From Paracoccus gahaiensis (GTDB lineage Bacteria; Pseudomonadota; Alphaproteobacteria; Rhodobacterales; Rhodobacteraceae), in assembly GCF_005048225.1 (NCBI RefSeq), contig NZ_SUNI01000003.1, positions 1 to 64,000 of the forward strand: 64,000 nucleotides of DNA, given 5' to 3'. Shown in pieces: positions 41,673-54,061 of the stretch. The notes under the pieces are model-generated. The model had not been told where the DNA came from, ran no database searches, and worked only from the letters and a program-made list of their open reading frames with translations. Numbering within the stretch: position 1 is the stretch's first letter; each line of letters opens with the position of its first letter. The translations under genes and the position numbers were made by a program.

Positions 41673-43997
41673 CTATTCGGCGGTCAGCAGCGGGGTCTTG
41701 GACTTGCCGATGCGGGGCGCGTCGGGGCCGGTGATGTCGAAGGCGGGCTTGTCGTCCTCGATCTTCACGCGCACCACGCCGCCCTTGGTCAGGCGACCGA
41801 ACAGCAGTTCCTCGGCCAGGGGCTTCTTGATGCTCTCCTGGATCACCCGGCCCAGGGGGCGGGCGCCCATGCGGTCGTCGTAGCCCTTCTCGGCCAGCCA
41901 GTTGGCGGCCTCGGGGGTCAGTTCGATATGGACGTTGCGGTCCATCAGCTGAGCCTCCAGTTGAAGAACGAACTTCTCGACCACATGCACCACCACGTCG
42001 CGCGACAGCGGCGCGAAGCTGATGATCGCGTCCAGACGGTTGCGGAACTCGGGCGTGAAGGTCCGCTCGATCGCGGCCGTATCCTCGCCCTCGCGCCGGT
42101 CACGCCCGAAGCCGATAGCCGCTTTCGCCGCGTCCGCCGCCCCCGCATTCGAGGTCATGATGACGATCACGTTTCGGAAGTCCACCGCCCGGCCATTGTG
42201 GTCGGTCAGCCGCCCCGCATCCATGATCTGCAGCAGGATGTTGAAGACGTCGGGATGCGCCTTCTCGATCTCGTCCAGCAGCAGCACGCTGTGGGGATGC
42301 TGGTCGATGCCGTCGGTCAGAAGCCCGCCCTGATCGAAGCCGACATAGCCCGGAGGCGCGCCGATGAGACGGCTGACGGCGTGCTTCTCCATGTATTCCG
42401 ACATGTCGAAGCGGATCAGCTCGACCCCCAGGCTGGCGGCCAGCTGCTTGGCCACCTCGGTCTTGCCGACGCCCGTGGGTCCGGCGAACAGATAGTTGCC
42501 GATGGGCTTCTCGGGCTCGCGCAACCCGGCGCGGGCCAGCTTGATCGCGCTGGACAGGGCCTCGATGGCATCGTCCTGACCGAAGACCACGCGCTTCAGC
42601 CCGGCATCCAGATCGCGCAGCACCTCGGCATCGTTCTTGCTGACGTTCTTGGGCGGGATGCGGGCGATCTTGGCCACGACGGCCTCGATCTCCTTCGGGC
42701 TGATCGTCTTGCGCCGCTTGCTTTCGGTCACCAGATGCTGGGCCGCGCCCGCCTCGTCGATCACGTCGATGGCGCTGTCGGGCAACTTGCGGTCGTTGAT
42801 GTAGCGGCTGGCCAGCTCGACCGCCGACTTGATCGCGTCATTGGTATAGCGCAGGTCGTGATGCTTCTCAAAATGCGGCTTGAGCCCCATCAGGATCTTG
42901 ACGGTATCGGGCACCGAGGGCTCGTTCACGTCGATCTTCTGGAACCGGCGGGCCAGGGCGCGGTCCTTCTCGAAATGCTGGCGGTATTCCTTGTAGGTGG
43001 TCGAGCCCATGCAGCGCAGCTTGCCCGCCGCCAGGGCGGGCTTGAGCAGGTTCGAGGCGTCCATCGCCCCGCCCGAGGTGGCGCCCGCGCCGATCACCGT
43101 ATGGATCTCGTCGATGAAGAGGATCGCGTCGGGATGCGCCTCGAGTTCCTTGACCACGGCCTTCAGCCGCTCCTCGAAATCGCCGCGATAGCGGGTGCCG
43201 GCCAGCAGCGAGCCCATGTCCAGCGAGAAGATCGTGGCGCCGGCCAGCACCTCGGGGGTCTCGCCCCGGGTGATCTTCAGCGCCAGCCCCTCGGCGATGG
43301 CGGTCTTGCCCACGCCGGGATCGCCCACCAGCAGCGGGTTGTTCTTGCGCCGACGGCACAGGACCTGGATGGCGCGCTCCACCTCGGGCTCGCGGCCGAT
43401 CAGCGGGTCCACGTCGCCCTTGCGGGACTTCACGTTCAGGTCGACGCAATACTTGCCGAGCGCGCTTTCGTCCTTGGATTCCTGCGCGGCCTCGGCCTGC
43501 TTCTGTTCGACCGGCTCCTCGGATCCGACGACCTTGCGGGGCTCGTTGAAGGAGGGGTTCTTGGCCACGCCATGCGCGATGAAGTTGACCGCGTCGTAAC
43601 GGGTCATGTCCAGTTCCTGCAGGAAGAAGGCCGCGTTCGATTCGCGTTCCGCGAAGATGGCCACCAGCACGTTGGCGCCGGTCACCTCCTGGCGGCCCGA
43701 GCTTTGGACATGGATGGCGGCGCGCTGGATGACGCGCTGGAAGGCGGCCGTGGGCACCGCCTCGGAGCCTTCGACATCGGTGATCAGGGTGGAGAGGTCA
43801 TCCTCGATGAAATCGACGAGGGTCTTGCGCAGCTCTTCCAGATCCACGTTGCAGGCCCGCATGACCTTGACCGCTTCCGGTTCCTCGGTCAGGGCCAGCA
43901 ACAGATGTTCCAGCGTCGCAAGTTCATGTCGATGTTCGTTCGCCAGCGCGAGCGCTTGATGGATGGCCTGTTCCAGGGAGGTCGAGAAACTTGGCAC
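41673..43997 (-). CDS. clpA: ATP-dependent Clp protease ATP-binding subunit ClpA (774 aa)
   Basis: Full-length ClpA. The N-domain begins [20 protein letters not shown] with two Clp-N repeats. AAA module 1 has Walker [21 protein letters not shown] and Walker [24 protein letters not shown] module 2 has [20 protein letters not shown] and [20 protein letters not shown], and the loop [20 protein letters not shown] contacts substrate. ClpA unfolds proteins for ClpP and is usually fed by the ClpS adaptor, which is not in this window. GTG at 43997 has CAGGAG 8 bases upstream; the longer frame from 44063 lacks similarity. A CTTGAT...CCACCAAAT stretch upstream resembles a heat-shock promoter only weakly. 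Confidence 0.95.
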   Translation of the reverse strand: MPSFSTSLEQAIHQALALANEHRHELATLEHLLLALTEEPEAVKVMRACNVDLEELRKTLVDFIEDDLSTLITDVEGSEAVPTAAFQRVIQRAAIHVQSSGRQEVTGANVLVAIFAERESNAAFFLQELDMTRYDAVNFIAHGVAKNPSFNEPRKVVGSEEPVEQKQAEAAQESKDESALGKYCVDLNVKSRKGDVDPLIGREPEVERAIQVLCRRRKNNPLLVGDPGVGKTAIAEGLALKITRGETPEVLAGATIFSLDMGSLLAGTRYRGDFEERLKAVVKELEAHPDAILFIDEIHTVIGAGATSGGAMDASNLLKPALAAGKLRCMGSTTYKEYRQHFEKDRALARRFQKIDVNEPSVPDTVKILMGLKPHFEKHHDLRYTNDAIKSAVELASRYINDRKLPDSAIDVIDEAGAAQHLVTESKRRKTISPKEIEAVVAKIARIPPKNVSKNDAEVLRDLDAGLKRVVFGQDDAIEALSSAIKLARAGLREPEKPIGNYLFAGPTGVGKTEVAKQLAASLGVELIRFDMSEYMEKHAVSRLIGAPPGYVGFDQGGLLTDGIDQHPHSVLLLDEIEKAHPDVFNILLQIMDAGRLTDHNGRAVDFRNVIVIMTSNAGAADAAKAAIGFGRDRREGEDTAAIERTFTPEFRNRLDAIISFAPLSRDVVVHVVEKFVLQLEAQLMDRNVHIELTPEAANWLAEKGYDDRMGARPLGRVIQESIKKPLAEELLFGRLTKGGVVRVKIEDDKPAFDITGPDAPRIGKSKTPLLTAE

Positions 43998-44230
43998 GGG
44001 TCGTCTCCTGTCAGTCGGCTGGCGGTATGGGCCCGTTCGCGGCCCACCTGCCCAGACTGTCACGATGGTTTTAAGATTTGGTGGATTTCACCCGGCATCA
44101 AGTGGTTTCTCCCACATGTGCCACGTTTTTCCCCCGGTTGAGGCAGATGTGATATCGCGGCGCCCGCATTTCAAGCGGGGCGCCCCCGCAGCGCGCGGGT
44201 GCGACATCGCGGCGGGCCCCGGAACGGACA

Positions 44231-44977
44231 TCAGAAATCGTCCTTCATGGCCCGCAGACGGGCGAAGACCTGGGCGTCGTCCGCTCCCTCCAGTCCAAGC
44301 AAGCTGCGCAGGGCGGCGACGCGCAGGAAGGGGTTGGTCGCGCGCTCGACCTCCAGCGTGGCGGGGGCGCAGGGGCTGCGGGCCTCGGCAATGTCGGCCA
44401 GCCGGTCCTGCAGGGCGGCATTGTCGGGATCGACAGACAAAGCGAAGGCGCCGTTGGCCGCGCAGTAGTCGTGGCCCGAGCAGATCAGCGTGTCGCCGGG
44501 CAGGGCATTGAGCCGCGACAGGCTGTCCCACATCATCGCCGGATCGCCCTCGAACAGCCGCCCGCAGCCCAGGGCCATCAGGCTGTCGGCGGTGAAGGCC
44601 ATCGCGCTCTGCGGAAAATGGAAGGCGATGTGGCCGACCGTATGGCCCGACACGTCGAGGATGCCGACCGGCTCTCCCAGGATCTCCAGCGGCTCGCCGG
44701 GGCGCACGCGCAGGTCCAGGGGCGGCAGGCGCCCCGCATCGGCATCGGCGCCGATCACCTTGGCGCCGGTCGCCGCGACGATCTCGGCCACCGCCTGGAT
44801 GTGGTCGTCATGGTGATGCGTCAAAAGGATCGCGTCCAGGCCCCAGCCCCGCGCCTCCAGCTCGGTCAGGATCGGCATGGCCTCGGGCGCATCGATCAGC
44901 ACGGTGCCGCCCCCGCCATGCAGCAGATAGGCGTAGTTGTCCTTGAGGCAGCGCAGCGTGACCAGATCCAGCGGCAT
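44231..44977 (-). CDS. gloB: Hydroxyacylglutathione hydrolase (glyoxalase II, 248 aa)
   Basis: The metal-binding motif ILLTHHHDDHIQAVAEIVAA (THxHxDH type) and VSGHTVGHIAFHFP are typical of metallo-beta-lactamase-fold glyoxalase II. FTADSLMALGCGRLFEGDPA and ICSGHDYCAANGAFALSVDP also match; the usual HEYT is HDYC here. It hydrolyses S-lactoylglutathione to lactate and glutathione in methylglyoxal detoxification. ATG at 44977 follows AAGGAGAAGGAT. It is divergent from the methyltransferase gene, an arrangement I recall from other Rhodobacteraceae. Confidence 0.93.
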   Translation of the reverse strand: MPLDLVTLRCLKDNYAYLLHGGGGTVLIDAPEAMPILTELEARGWGLDAILLTHHHDDHIQAVAEIVAATGAKVIGADADAGRLPPLDLRVRPGEPLEILGEPVGILDVSGHTVGHIAFHFPQSAMAFTADSLMALGCGRLFEGDPAMMWDSLSRLNALPGDTLICSGHDYCAANGAFALSVDPDNAALQDRLADIAEARSPCAPATLEVERATNPFLRVAALRSLLGLEGADDAQVFARLRAMKDDF

Positions 44978-45034
44978 TGGCAAATCCTTCTCCTTGTGGT
45001 CACCTGAGCCTGTCAAACCCGGGACCCATGCGCA

Positions 45035-45844
45035 ATGCACCATGACATCGACCAGCTGCGGCGCTTCTACTATCAGCGCGCGCTTGGCCGTGTGGTCCAG
45101 CGCATCCTGCGCGACCGGCTGACCGGGCGATGGGGTCCGGCCAGCGTGTCGGGCATGACGGTGGCGGGCTTCGGCTTCGCGGCGCCGATGCTGCGGCCCT
45201 ATCTGTCGACCGCGCGGCGGGTGACGGCGCTGATGCCGGGGCCGCAGGGGGTGATGGGCTGGCCGGCGGGGCAGCCGAACCGCTCCGTCCTGTGCGACGA
45301 GACCGCCTGGCCGGTCGAGACCGGCAGCCTGGACCGGCTGGTCATGCTGCACGGGCTGGAGACCAGCGAGCATCCGCGCGAGCTGCTGGCCGAAGCCTGG
45401 CGCTGCCTGGGGCCGGGGGGGCGGATGATGGTGATGGCACCCAACCGCGCCGGGCTGTGGGCGGCCAGCGACCGCACGCCCTTCGGCTTTGGCCGGGCCT
45501 ATACCACGGGCCAGATCGAGGCGCAGTTGCGACGGGCGGGGTTCCTGCCCGACTGGCACGGCAGCGCGGTCTATATCCCGCCCTCGGACCGGCGATTCTG
45601 GCTGCGCAGCGCCCAGTTCTGGGAACGCAGCGGCGCCCGCATCAGCCGGGTGCTGATCGCCGGCGTGATCCTGGTCGAACTGACCAAGCAGACCCGCGCG
45701 CCCATCGGTCCCGGCGTGCGCATCCACGTGCCCAGCCCGCGCGAGATCCTGGACGGCGTGGCGCGTCCGCGTCCGCGCGGCGCCCCGGTGGCGCCGGCGG
45801 GGCGAGTCGCTCAAGGCCCGGACGCGCCACCGAAATCGCCCTGA
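45035..45844 (+). CDS. SAM-dependent methyltransferase-like protein (269 aa)
   Basis: Starts MHHDIDQLRRFYYQRALGRV. The region TGSLDRLVMLHGLETSEHPR then ELLAEAWRCLGPGGRMMVMA is the class I methyltransferase end of the SAM fold (LDxLxxxHxLE and LxPGGxxxxxxPN). The first Gly-rich SAM loop is degenerate (VSGMTVAGFGFAAPM). The C-terminal 60 residues are basic and Pro-rich (PRPRGAPVAPAGRV) and may be unstructured. The substrate is unknown. It shares a 57-bp divergent promoter region with gloB, which suggests joint regulation. Confidence 0.75.
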   Translation: MHHDIDQLRRFYYQRALGRVVQRILRDRLTGRWGPASVSGMTVAGFGFAAPMLRPYLSTARRVTALMPGPQGVMGWPAGQPNRSVLCDETAWPVETGSLDRLVMLHGLETSEHPRELLAEAWRCLGPGGRMMVMAPNRAGLWAASDRTPFGFGRAYTTGQIEAQLRRAGFLPDWHGSAVYIPPSDRRFWLRSAQFWERSGARISRVLIAGVILVELTKQTRAPIGPGVRIHVPSPREILDGVARPRPRGAPVAPAGRVAQGPDAPPKSP

Positions 45845-45989
45845 CCCGGGCCATGACTCGGGATGGGGCGCCCGGTCCCGCCCGCCGGGGAACCTGGGGG
45901 GCGAAAGCGGTGTTAGCGCTGCCCGTGGCCGGTTTCCCTCAACCGGCCCCCTTTGGTCGCAAAGGCGTGTCTTAACCTGTCCTTGACGG

Positions 45990-46018
45990 TTGCCGGGGGT
46001 GAAATCACCTGCTAGAGA
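45990..46018 (+). promoter_or_regulatory. Possible promoter of the ATP synthase operon
   Basis: TTGCCG at 45990-45995 and TAGAGA at 46013-46018 are separated by 17 bases; an alternative -35, TTGACG, lies at 45983. Both fits are weak. The spacing of about 120 bases to atpH leaves a long leader. No better pair is visible in the 290-bp region. Confidence 0.3.
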
Positions 46019-46137
46019 CGCCCCAGATTTGCGCGCGACCCTCCAAAAGCCGCGCGACCGCGACCCGCACCCCGCGACAGACCAGGCAGACACGCCCGGC
46101 CCGCCAGCGGGGTTTGCGCAAACCGTAAAGGATGACC

Positions 46138-46697
46138 GTGGCCAACTCTGTTTCCATGTCCCACAGCATCGCCGGACGCTATGCGCAGGCGGTCTTCGAG
46201 ATTGCGAAGGAAGAGGGCGGTCTTGACGCCCTGGCCACGCAGACCGCCGATCTGGATGCCGCGCTGACGGACAGCGCCCAGCTGCGCGACCTGATCGCCA
46301 GCCCGATCTATTCGCGCGACGACCAGGCCCGCGCCATCGGCGCGCTGGCCACGAAGATGAGCCTGTCGCCGGTGCTGGCCAACACGCTGCAGCTGATGGC
46401 CCGGAACCGCCGCCTGTTCGTGCTGCCGCAGCTGACCGCGCGCCTGGCCGAGCTGATCGCCACCGAGCGCGGCGAGATCACCGCGGATGTCACCAGCGCC
46501 ATCGCGCTGACGGATGTCCAGGCGGATCGCCTGAAACAGACCCTGGCCGAGAAATCCGGCAAAAAGGTCAAGCTGAACACGCGCGTCGATGAGACCCTCA
46601 TCGGCGGGATGATTGTCAAGTTGGGCTCGAAGATGATCGACAGTTCGGTCCGCTCGAAGCTCAGCTCCCTCCAGAATGTCATGAAAGAGGTCGGATA

Positions 46698-46698
<1 letters not shown>
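46138..46698 (+). CDS. atpH: F1 ATP synthase delta subunit
   Basis: The protein (about 186 aa) begins [20 protein letters not shown], a standard delta/OSCP start, and ends [20 protein letters not shown] with [11 protein letters not shown], the conserved tail. It joins the peripheral stalk to the F1 head. GTG at 46138 is preferred since AAAGGA is 5 bases away, while ATG at 46132 would overlap that site; ATG at 46156 is also possible. The stop overlaps the atpA start by one base (TAATG). Confidence 0.95.
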
Positions 46699-48233
<1,535 letters not shown>

Positions 48234-48244
48234 AGGGGGATTAG

Positions 48245-49114
48245 ATGCCCAGTCTGAAGGACCTGAAGAACCGGATCGGAAGCGTCAAGAACACGCGGAA
48301 GATCACCAAGGCGATGCAGATGGTCGCCGCCGCCAAACTGCGCCGTGCGCAGGAGGCGGCGGAAGCCGCGCGTCCCTATGCCGACCGCATGTCCGCCGTC
48401 ATGGCCGGCCTGACCGCGAATGCGGCGGGCCAGTCGGGTGCGCCGCGCCTGCTGGCGGGCACGGGCGAGGACAAGCGTCACCTGCTGGTCGTGATGACGG
48501 CGGAACGCGGTCTGGCGGGGGGCTTCAACAGCTCGATCGTCAAGCTGGCGCGCCTCCATGCCGAACGCCTGCGCGGCGAGGGCAAGGAGGTCGCCATCCT
48601 GACCGTCGGCAAGAAGGGCCGCGAGCAGCTCAAGCGTGACTATGGCAAGCTGTTTGTCCATCACGTCGATCTGTCCGAGGTCAAGCGCATGGGCTATGAC
48701 ACCGCGCGCGGCATCAGCGACGAGGTGCTGGCGCGGTTCGAGACCGGCGATTTCGACGTGGCGACGATCTTCTACAACCGCTTCGAATCGGTGATCAGCC
48801 AGATCCCGACCGCGCGCCAGATCATCCCGGCCGAGGTGCCCGAAGGGGCCACCGCGAACGCGCTGTATGATTACGAGCCCGGCGAAGAGGAATTGCTGGC
48901 GGAACTGCTGCCGCGATCCGTCGCGACGCAGATCTTTGCCGCCCTTCTGGAAAACGCGGCGTCCGAACAGGGCGCGCGGATGAGTGCCATGGACAACGCC
49001 ACGCGCAACGCGGGCGACATGATCGACCGACTGACGATGCAGTACAACCGCTCGCGTCAGGCAGCGATCACCACGGAGCTGATCGAAATCATTGCGGGCG
49101 CCGAGGCGCTCTGA
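48245..49114 (+). CDS. atpG: F1 ATP synthase gamma subunit
   Basis: 289 aa. N-terminal helix [20 protein letters not shown] then [20 protein letters not shown], and C-terminal helix [20 protein letters not shown], which together form the coiled-coil shaft that rotates inside the hexamer. GGGGATT precedes the ATG. It lies 11 bases after atpA and 21 before atpD. Confidence 0.98.
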   Translation: MPSLKDLKNRIGSVKNTRKITKAMQMVAAAKLRRAQEAAEAARPYADRMSAVMAGLTANAAGQSGAPRLLAGTGEDKRHLLVVMTAERGLAGGFNSSIVKLARLHAERLRGEGKEVAILTVGKKGREQLKRDYGKLFVHHVDLSEVKRMGYDTARGISDEVLARFETGDFDVATIFYNRFESVISQIPTARQIIPAEVPEGATANALYDYEPGEEELLAELLPRSVATQIFAALLENAASEQGARMSAMDNATRNAGDMIDRLTMQYNRSRQAAITTELIEIIAGAEAL

Positions 49115-49120
49115 CCGTAA

Positions 49121-50560
<1,440 letters not shown>

Positions 50561-50570
50561 GGGGACCTAG

Positions 50571-51020
50571 ATGGCCGATACCATGCAGTTCGACCTCGTG
50601 TCGCCGGAACGGAGCCTCGCCTCCGTTCCCGTGCGCGAGGTCCGCCTGCCGGGCAATGACGGCGATCTGACCGCCATGCCCGGCCATGCGCCCACGATCG
50701 TGACCCTGCGTCCCGGCATGGTCATCCTGGTCGGTGCCGATGGCACCACCAGCGAGTTCGCCGTGACCGGCGGCTTTGCCGAGATCAACGCCGACAGCGT
50801 CAGCCTGCTGGCCGAGCGCGGTCACCCGCGCGCGGAGATCACGCAGGAGGTCTTCAACGACATGATGTCCGAGGCCCATCGCGGCCACCGCTCGGCGCAG
50901 GACCGGCGCGAGCATGTCGGCGGAGAGGTGGTGACCGCCGCCGTCAAACTCTTGGGCGACATGCAGGCGCTTGGCACGCAGATCGGGCTGGATCCGAACC
51001 AGTCCACCGTTCCGGACTGA
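50571..51020 (+). CDS. atpC: F1 ATP synthase epsilon subunit
   Basis: 149 aa, starting MADTMQFDLVSPERSLASVP, with the beta-sandwich motifs VRLPGNDGDLTAMPGHAPTI and EFAVTGGFAEINADSVSLLA. The C-terminal helical part (VFNDMMSEAHRGHRSAQDRR) can inhibit ATP hydrolysis in related enzymes. AAGGGGACC precedes the ATG. Last gene of the operon, followed by a terminator. Confidence 0.96.
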   Translation: MADTMQFDLVSPERSLASVPVREVRLPGNDGDLTAMPGHAPTIVTLRPGMVILVGADGTTSEFAVTGGFAEINADSVSLLAERGHPRAEITQEVFNDMMSEAHRGHRSAQDRREHVGGEVVTAAVKLLGDMQALGTQIGLDPNQSTVPD

Positions 51021-51063
51021 TCGCGGACCGGCTGATCACAAGGAAGGCACTGACAGATTGCGG

Positions 51064-51093
51064 GGCCCCGGCATTGCGCCGGGGCCTTTCCTT
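51064..51093 (+). terminator. Rho-independent terminator of the ATP synthase operon
   Basis: GGCCCCGGC and GCCGGGGCC form a 9-bp stem around ATTGC, followed by TTTCCTTT. It starts 44 bases after the atpC stop. One of the clearest terminators in the window. Confidence 0.85.
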
Positions 51094-51158
51094 TGCGGCC
51101 CGGGCTGGGCTAGACCACATTGATCTTCATACCCAAGACGGGGGCCAGGGGCGCGTTC

Positions 51159-51506
51159 ATGCTGCGATTCACCAGAAACGAGATCGGCGTCTGCCAGGGA
51201 GAGCTGGGGCTGGTCGCCGATTTCGACACCCAAGGCCCGATGTGGACCGACGAGGGCGAGCGCGAGATCCGCAGCCCGGTCAGGTATTCCGAGCGGTTCC
51301 TGATGCCCCCGGCCGTGCAGCTGTCGGCCAGCATGTGGGATCTGGACAGCAGCCGGAACCTGCGGGGCAACCTGCGGGCCGAGAATGTCACCGCCTCGGG
51401 CTTTGACGCGGTGTTCCAGACCTGGGGCGACACCCGCGTCGGCCGGCTGCGCGTCACCTGGATGGCGATCGGCGTGCTGCCCGACGAGCAGGACTTCACC
51501 CTCTAG
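51159..51506 (+). CDS. H-type lectin domain protein (115 aa)
   Basis: ATG at 51159 has AGGGG 8 bases upstream; the frame opens at a TTG (51120). The C-terminal half VQLSASMWDLDSSRNLRGNL, then AENVTASGFDAVFQTWGDTR and VGRLRVTWMAIG, is the H-type lectin fold known from Helix agglutinin and discoidin, where the Trp-x-x-x-G end helps build the GalNAc-binding trimer. No signal peptide, so it is probably cytoplasmic, which is odd for a sugar-binding module. It follows the ATP operon terminator by about 65 bases and probably has its own transcript. The function is not known in bacteria to my knowledge. Confidence 0.75.
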   Translation: MLRFTRNEIGVCQGELGLVADFDTQGPMWTDEGEREIRSPVRYSERFLMPPAVQLSASMWDLDSSRNLRGNLRAENVTASGFDAVFQTWGDTRVGRLRVTWMAIGVLPDEQDFTL

Positions 51507-51521
51507 CTGCGATCCAGCCCT

Positions 51522-52298
51522 CTAGCTGCGGTCAAGATTGACCGCGATCAGGCCCGCCACCTGGGCGGGATGGGTCAGCGGCGCCATGTGGCCCGCGCCG
51601 GGCACGCTGGCGCGCCCGACATCGGGCAGCCGTGCGGCCAGCGCATCGGTGACGGCGCGGATGACCCCGGGGCTGCGGTCCCCTTGGATCAGCAGGACCG
51701 GCGCCCCGATCTGTTCCAGCCCGCCCGGCCGCAGGATCCGCGCGCTGTCATGGCGCAGCGCGTCCTGGGTGGCGGCGACCAGACGGATCTGCCGGGTCAC
51801 CTGCGCGCGGGCCGGGGCCGGCATCTGTGCCAGCTCCTGCGCGCGCCATATGGCCAGGAAGGCCGCCGCAGCCTCGTCATCCCGCCCCTGATCCAGCAGC
51901 TCGGCCATCTCGCGGTCACGGGCATCCTGCGCGGCGTCCGGGCTGGCGGCGAACAGCACCGGCTCGATCAGGGTCAGGCTGCGCACCGCCTCGGGGGCGG
52001 CCACGGCGATGCGCAGGGCCACCGTCGCGCCGAAGCTGTGGCCGATCAGGTCAAGGGGCCGGTCGATCATCGCGGCGGCCAGCCGGGTGACGGCGGTGTG
52101 ATAGTCGGGCGCATCCTCTTGCGGCAGCCAGGCATCGCTGCGCCCGTGGCCCGGCATGTCGAAGCCGCGCAGATCGACCCGTCCCTCCAGCCCGGCGGCA
52201 ATGCCCCCCCAGGCCGAGCCGCTGCCCATCATGCAATGCAGCGCCAATGCGGGCCGGTCGGGATCGCCGGGCCAGTGGCGCAGGTGAAGCCCGCTCAT
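51522..52298 (-). CDS. Alpha/beta-hydrolase family protein (258 aa)
   Basis: Nucleophile elbow [20 protein letters not shown] with the catalytic Ser, oxyanion region [20 protein letters not shown], a later Asp in [12 protein letters not shown] and the catalytic His in [20 protein letters not shown]. Cytoplasmic, with no signal peptide. The substrate is unknown; esterases, lipases and C-C hydrolases share this fold. ATG at 52298 overlaps the stop of the isomerase-like gene (ATGA), so the two are co-translated. They may act on the same aromatic or thioester intermediate, which is speculative. Confidence 0.87.
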   Translation of the reverse strand: MSGLHLRHWPGDPDRPALALHCMMGSGSAWGGIAAGLEGRVDLRGFDMPGHGRSDAWLPQEDAPDYHTAVTRLAAAMIDRPLDLIGHSFGATVALRIAVAAPEAVRSLTLIEPVLFAASPDAAQDARDREMAELLDQGRDDEAAAAFLAIWRAQELAQMPAPARAQVTRQIRLVAATQDALRHDSARILRPGGLEQIGAPVLLIQGDRSPGVIRAVTDALAARLPDVGRASVPGAGHMAPLTHPAQVAGLIAVNLDRS

Positions 52299-52894
52299 GC
52301 CCCGGCCAGATGCCGGTCCAGGAAGTCCAGCCGGTCCTGACCCCAGAAGCGCTGCTTCGTCTCGCGCACCACATAGAAGGGCGCGCCGAAGGCGCCGGCC
52401 TGAACCGCATCCTCGAGATTGCGGCCATAGGTCTCGGCGCCCACGAACAGGCCCTTGTCGGCCAAGGCCGGGTCGAAGCCGCTGGCGCCCAGCAGGTCCC
52501 GGATCACCGCGTCGTCGCTGATGTCGCGCTGATCGGCCCAGACCGCGCGCAGGATGGCCTGCACCAGCCCGGCCAGATCGCCGCCGCCCGCCGCCTGCGC
52601 CGCGATGATCGCATAGGACGAGGGCGCCATGTTCACCGGCCAATGCGCGGGTTTCAGGTTCAGGGGCAGGCCCAGATACGCGGCCCATCGCGGCAGCTCC
52701 TGGGCGCGATACTCCATCCGGCTGGCATGGCGGTCGGCGGGACGGATGCCGCCGGTGCGGTCGAACAGCTGCAGCAGGTCCAGCGGCCTGTAGGTGATCT
52801 GCGCGCCGTGGCGGGCGGCGATCTCCTCCAGCCGGTTGCCCGCCAGATAGCACCACGGGCTGATCGTCCCCAGATAATAGTCGATATGAGCCAT
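52295..52894 (-). CDS. DsbA-like 2-hydroxychromene-2-carboxylate isomerase family protein (199 aa)
   Basis: Starts [20 protein letters not shown], where SPWCY replaces the SPYSY of typical HCCA isomerases and lies at the glutathione site of the kappa-GST fold. The end [20 protein letters not shown] then [14 protein letters not shown] is highly typical of the family (GVFGxPxF...FWGQDRLxFL). The enzymes isomerise or conjugate with glutathione; characterised members act in naphthalene breakdown. No other aromatic catabolism gene is seen here. First gene of a two-gene unit with the hydrolase. Confidence 0.85.
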   Translation of the reverse strand: MAHIDYYLGTISPWCYLAGNRLEEIAARHGAQITYRPLDLLQLFDRTGGIRPADRHASRMEYRAQELPRWAAYLGLPLNLKPAHWPVNMAPSSYAIIAAQAAGGGDLAGLVQAILRAVWADQRDISDDAVIRDLLGASGFDPALADKGLFVGAETYGRNLEDAVQAGAFGAPFYVVRETKQRFWGQDRLDFLDRHLAGA

Positions 52895-52978
52895 GGGTTT
52901 GTCCTTCTTGGTTGGCCGCAGGCTAGCCCGGTGCTAAGGCAACCGCAATCGGACGCAACCCGCCAAAGGCCCGCCCCC

Positions 52979-53998
52979 ATGCCCGTCATGACCGAACCCA
53001 AGCTGATCTCCGGCAATGCCAACCGACCCCTGGCCCAGTCCATCGCCCGCCGCATGTCCCTGCATCGCGGGATGAGCGTCAGCCTGCTGGACGCCCGCGT
53101 CGAGCGGTTCAACGATGCCGAGATCTTCGTCGAGGTCTATGAGAACGTCCGCGGCGAGGACATGTACATCATCCAGCCGACCTCGAATCCGGCCAATGAC
53201 AACCTGATGGAGCTGCTGGTCATCGTCGATGCGCTCAAGCGGTCCTCGGCCGCGCGCATCACCGCGGTGATCCCCTATTTCGGCTATGCCCGCCAGGATC
53301 GCCGCGCCAAGGCGCGCACGCCGATCAGCGCCAAGCTGGTGGCCAACCTGATGACCACGGCCGGGATCGACCGCGTGCTGACGCTGGACCTGCACGCGAC
53401 GCAGATCCAGGGCTTCTTCGACATCCCCGTGGACAACCTCTATGCCGCGCCGGTCTTCGCGCTGGACGTCAAGCACCACTTCAAGGGCCGGTTGGCCGAC
53501 CTGATGGTCGTCTCGCCCGATGTGGGTGGCCTGGCGCGGGCGCGCGAGCTGGCCACCCGGATCGGTGCGCCGCTGGCCATCGTCGACAAGCGTCGCGAGA
53601 AGGCCGGAGAGGTCGCCGAGATGACGGTCATCGGCGACGTGTCCGGCAAGACCTGCATCATCGTCGACGACATCTGCGACACGGCCGGCACCCTGTGCAA
53701 GGCAGCCCAGACCCTGACCGACAGCGGCGCCACCGAGGTCCACGCCTATATCACCCATGGCGTGCTGTCCGGCCCGGCGGTCGAGCGGGTGGCGGCCTCG
53801 GTGATGAAATCGCTGGTCATCACCGATTCGATCCAGCCGACCGATGCGGTCAGGTCCGCGCCCAACATCCGCATCGTGCCGACCGCGCCGATGTTCACGC
53901 AGGCCGTCCTGAACATCTGGAACGGCACCTCGGTCAGCAGCCTGTTCGAGACGGACACGCTGCTGCCGATCTATGAGGGCCTGTACTCGCCCCTCTGA
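52979..53998 (+). CDS. prs: Ribose-phosphate pyrophosphokinase
   Basis: 339 aa. Starts [20 protein letters not shown], then the conserved [20 protein letters not shown] and [20 protein letters not shown]. The divalent-metal and ATP sites are in [20 protein letters not shown], and the PRPP-binding loop in [20 protein letters not shown]. It makes PRPP from ribose 5-phosphate and ATP for nucleotide, His and Trp synthesis. ATG at 52979 or 52988. A GGGATATTT-type motif follows the stop. Confidence 0.97.
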   Translation: MPVMTEPKLISGNANRPLAQSIARRMSLHRGMSVSLLDARVERFNDAEIFVEVYENVRGEDMYIIQPTSNPANDNLMELLVIVDALKRSSAARITAVIPYFGYARQDRRAKARTPISAKLVANLMTTAGIDRVLTLDLHATQIQGFFDIPVDNLYAAPVFALDVKHHFKGRLADLMVVSPDVGGLARARELATRIGAPLAIVDKRREKAGEVAEMTVIGDVSGKTCIIVDDICDTAGTLCKAAQTLTDSGATEVHAYITHGVLSGPAVERVAASVMKSLVITDSIQPTDAVRSAPNIRIVPTAPMFTQAVLNIWNGTSVSSLFETDTLLPIYEGLYSPL

Positions 53999-54025
53999 GG
54001 GCGGTGCCCGGTGTGCCTGCCGGAT

Positions 54026-54060
54026 GCCTCCGGCGGGGATATTTTTGCCAAGATGAATGG
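54026..54060. repeat. GGGATATTT-type junction motif, copy 1
   Basis: The core GGGATATTTTTGCCAAGATG lies between the convergent prs and purD genes. Related cores are found at two other convergent junctions of this window (about 56975-56995 and 62742-62766). It looks like a short dispersed intergenic element, perhaps a bidirectional stop signal. Confidence 0.5.
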
Positions 54061-54061
54061 G

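Noticed and set aside
44064..44150. Heat-shock (sigma-32) promoter for clpA
   Set aside because: A CTTGAT and a CCACCAAAT stretch exist on the minus strand, but the spacing and the -10 match are too poor to claim.
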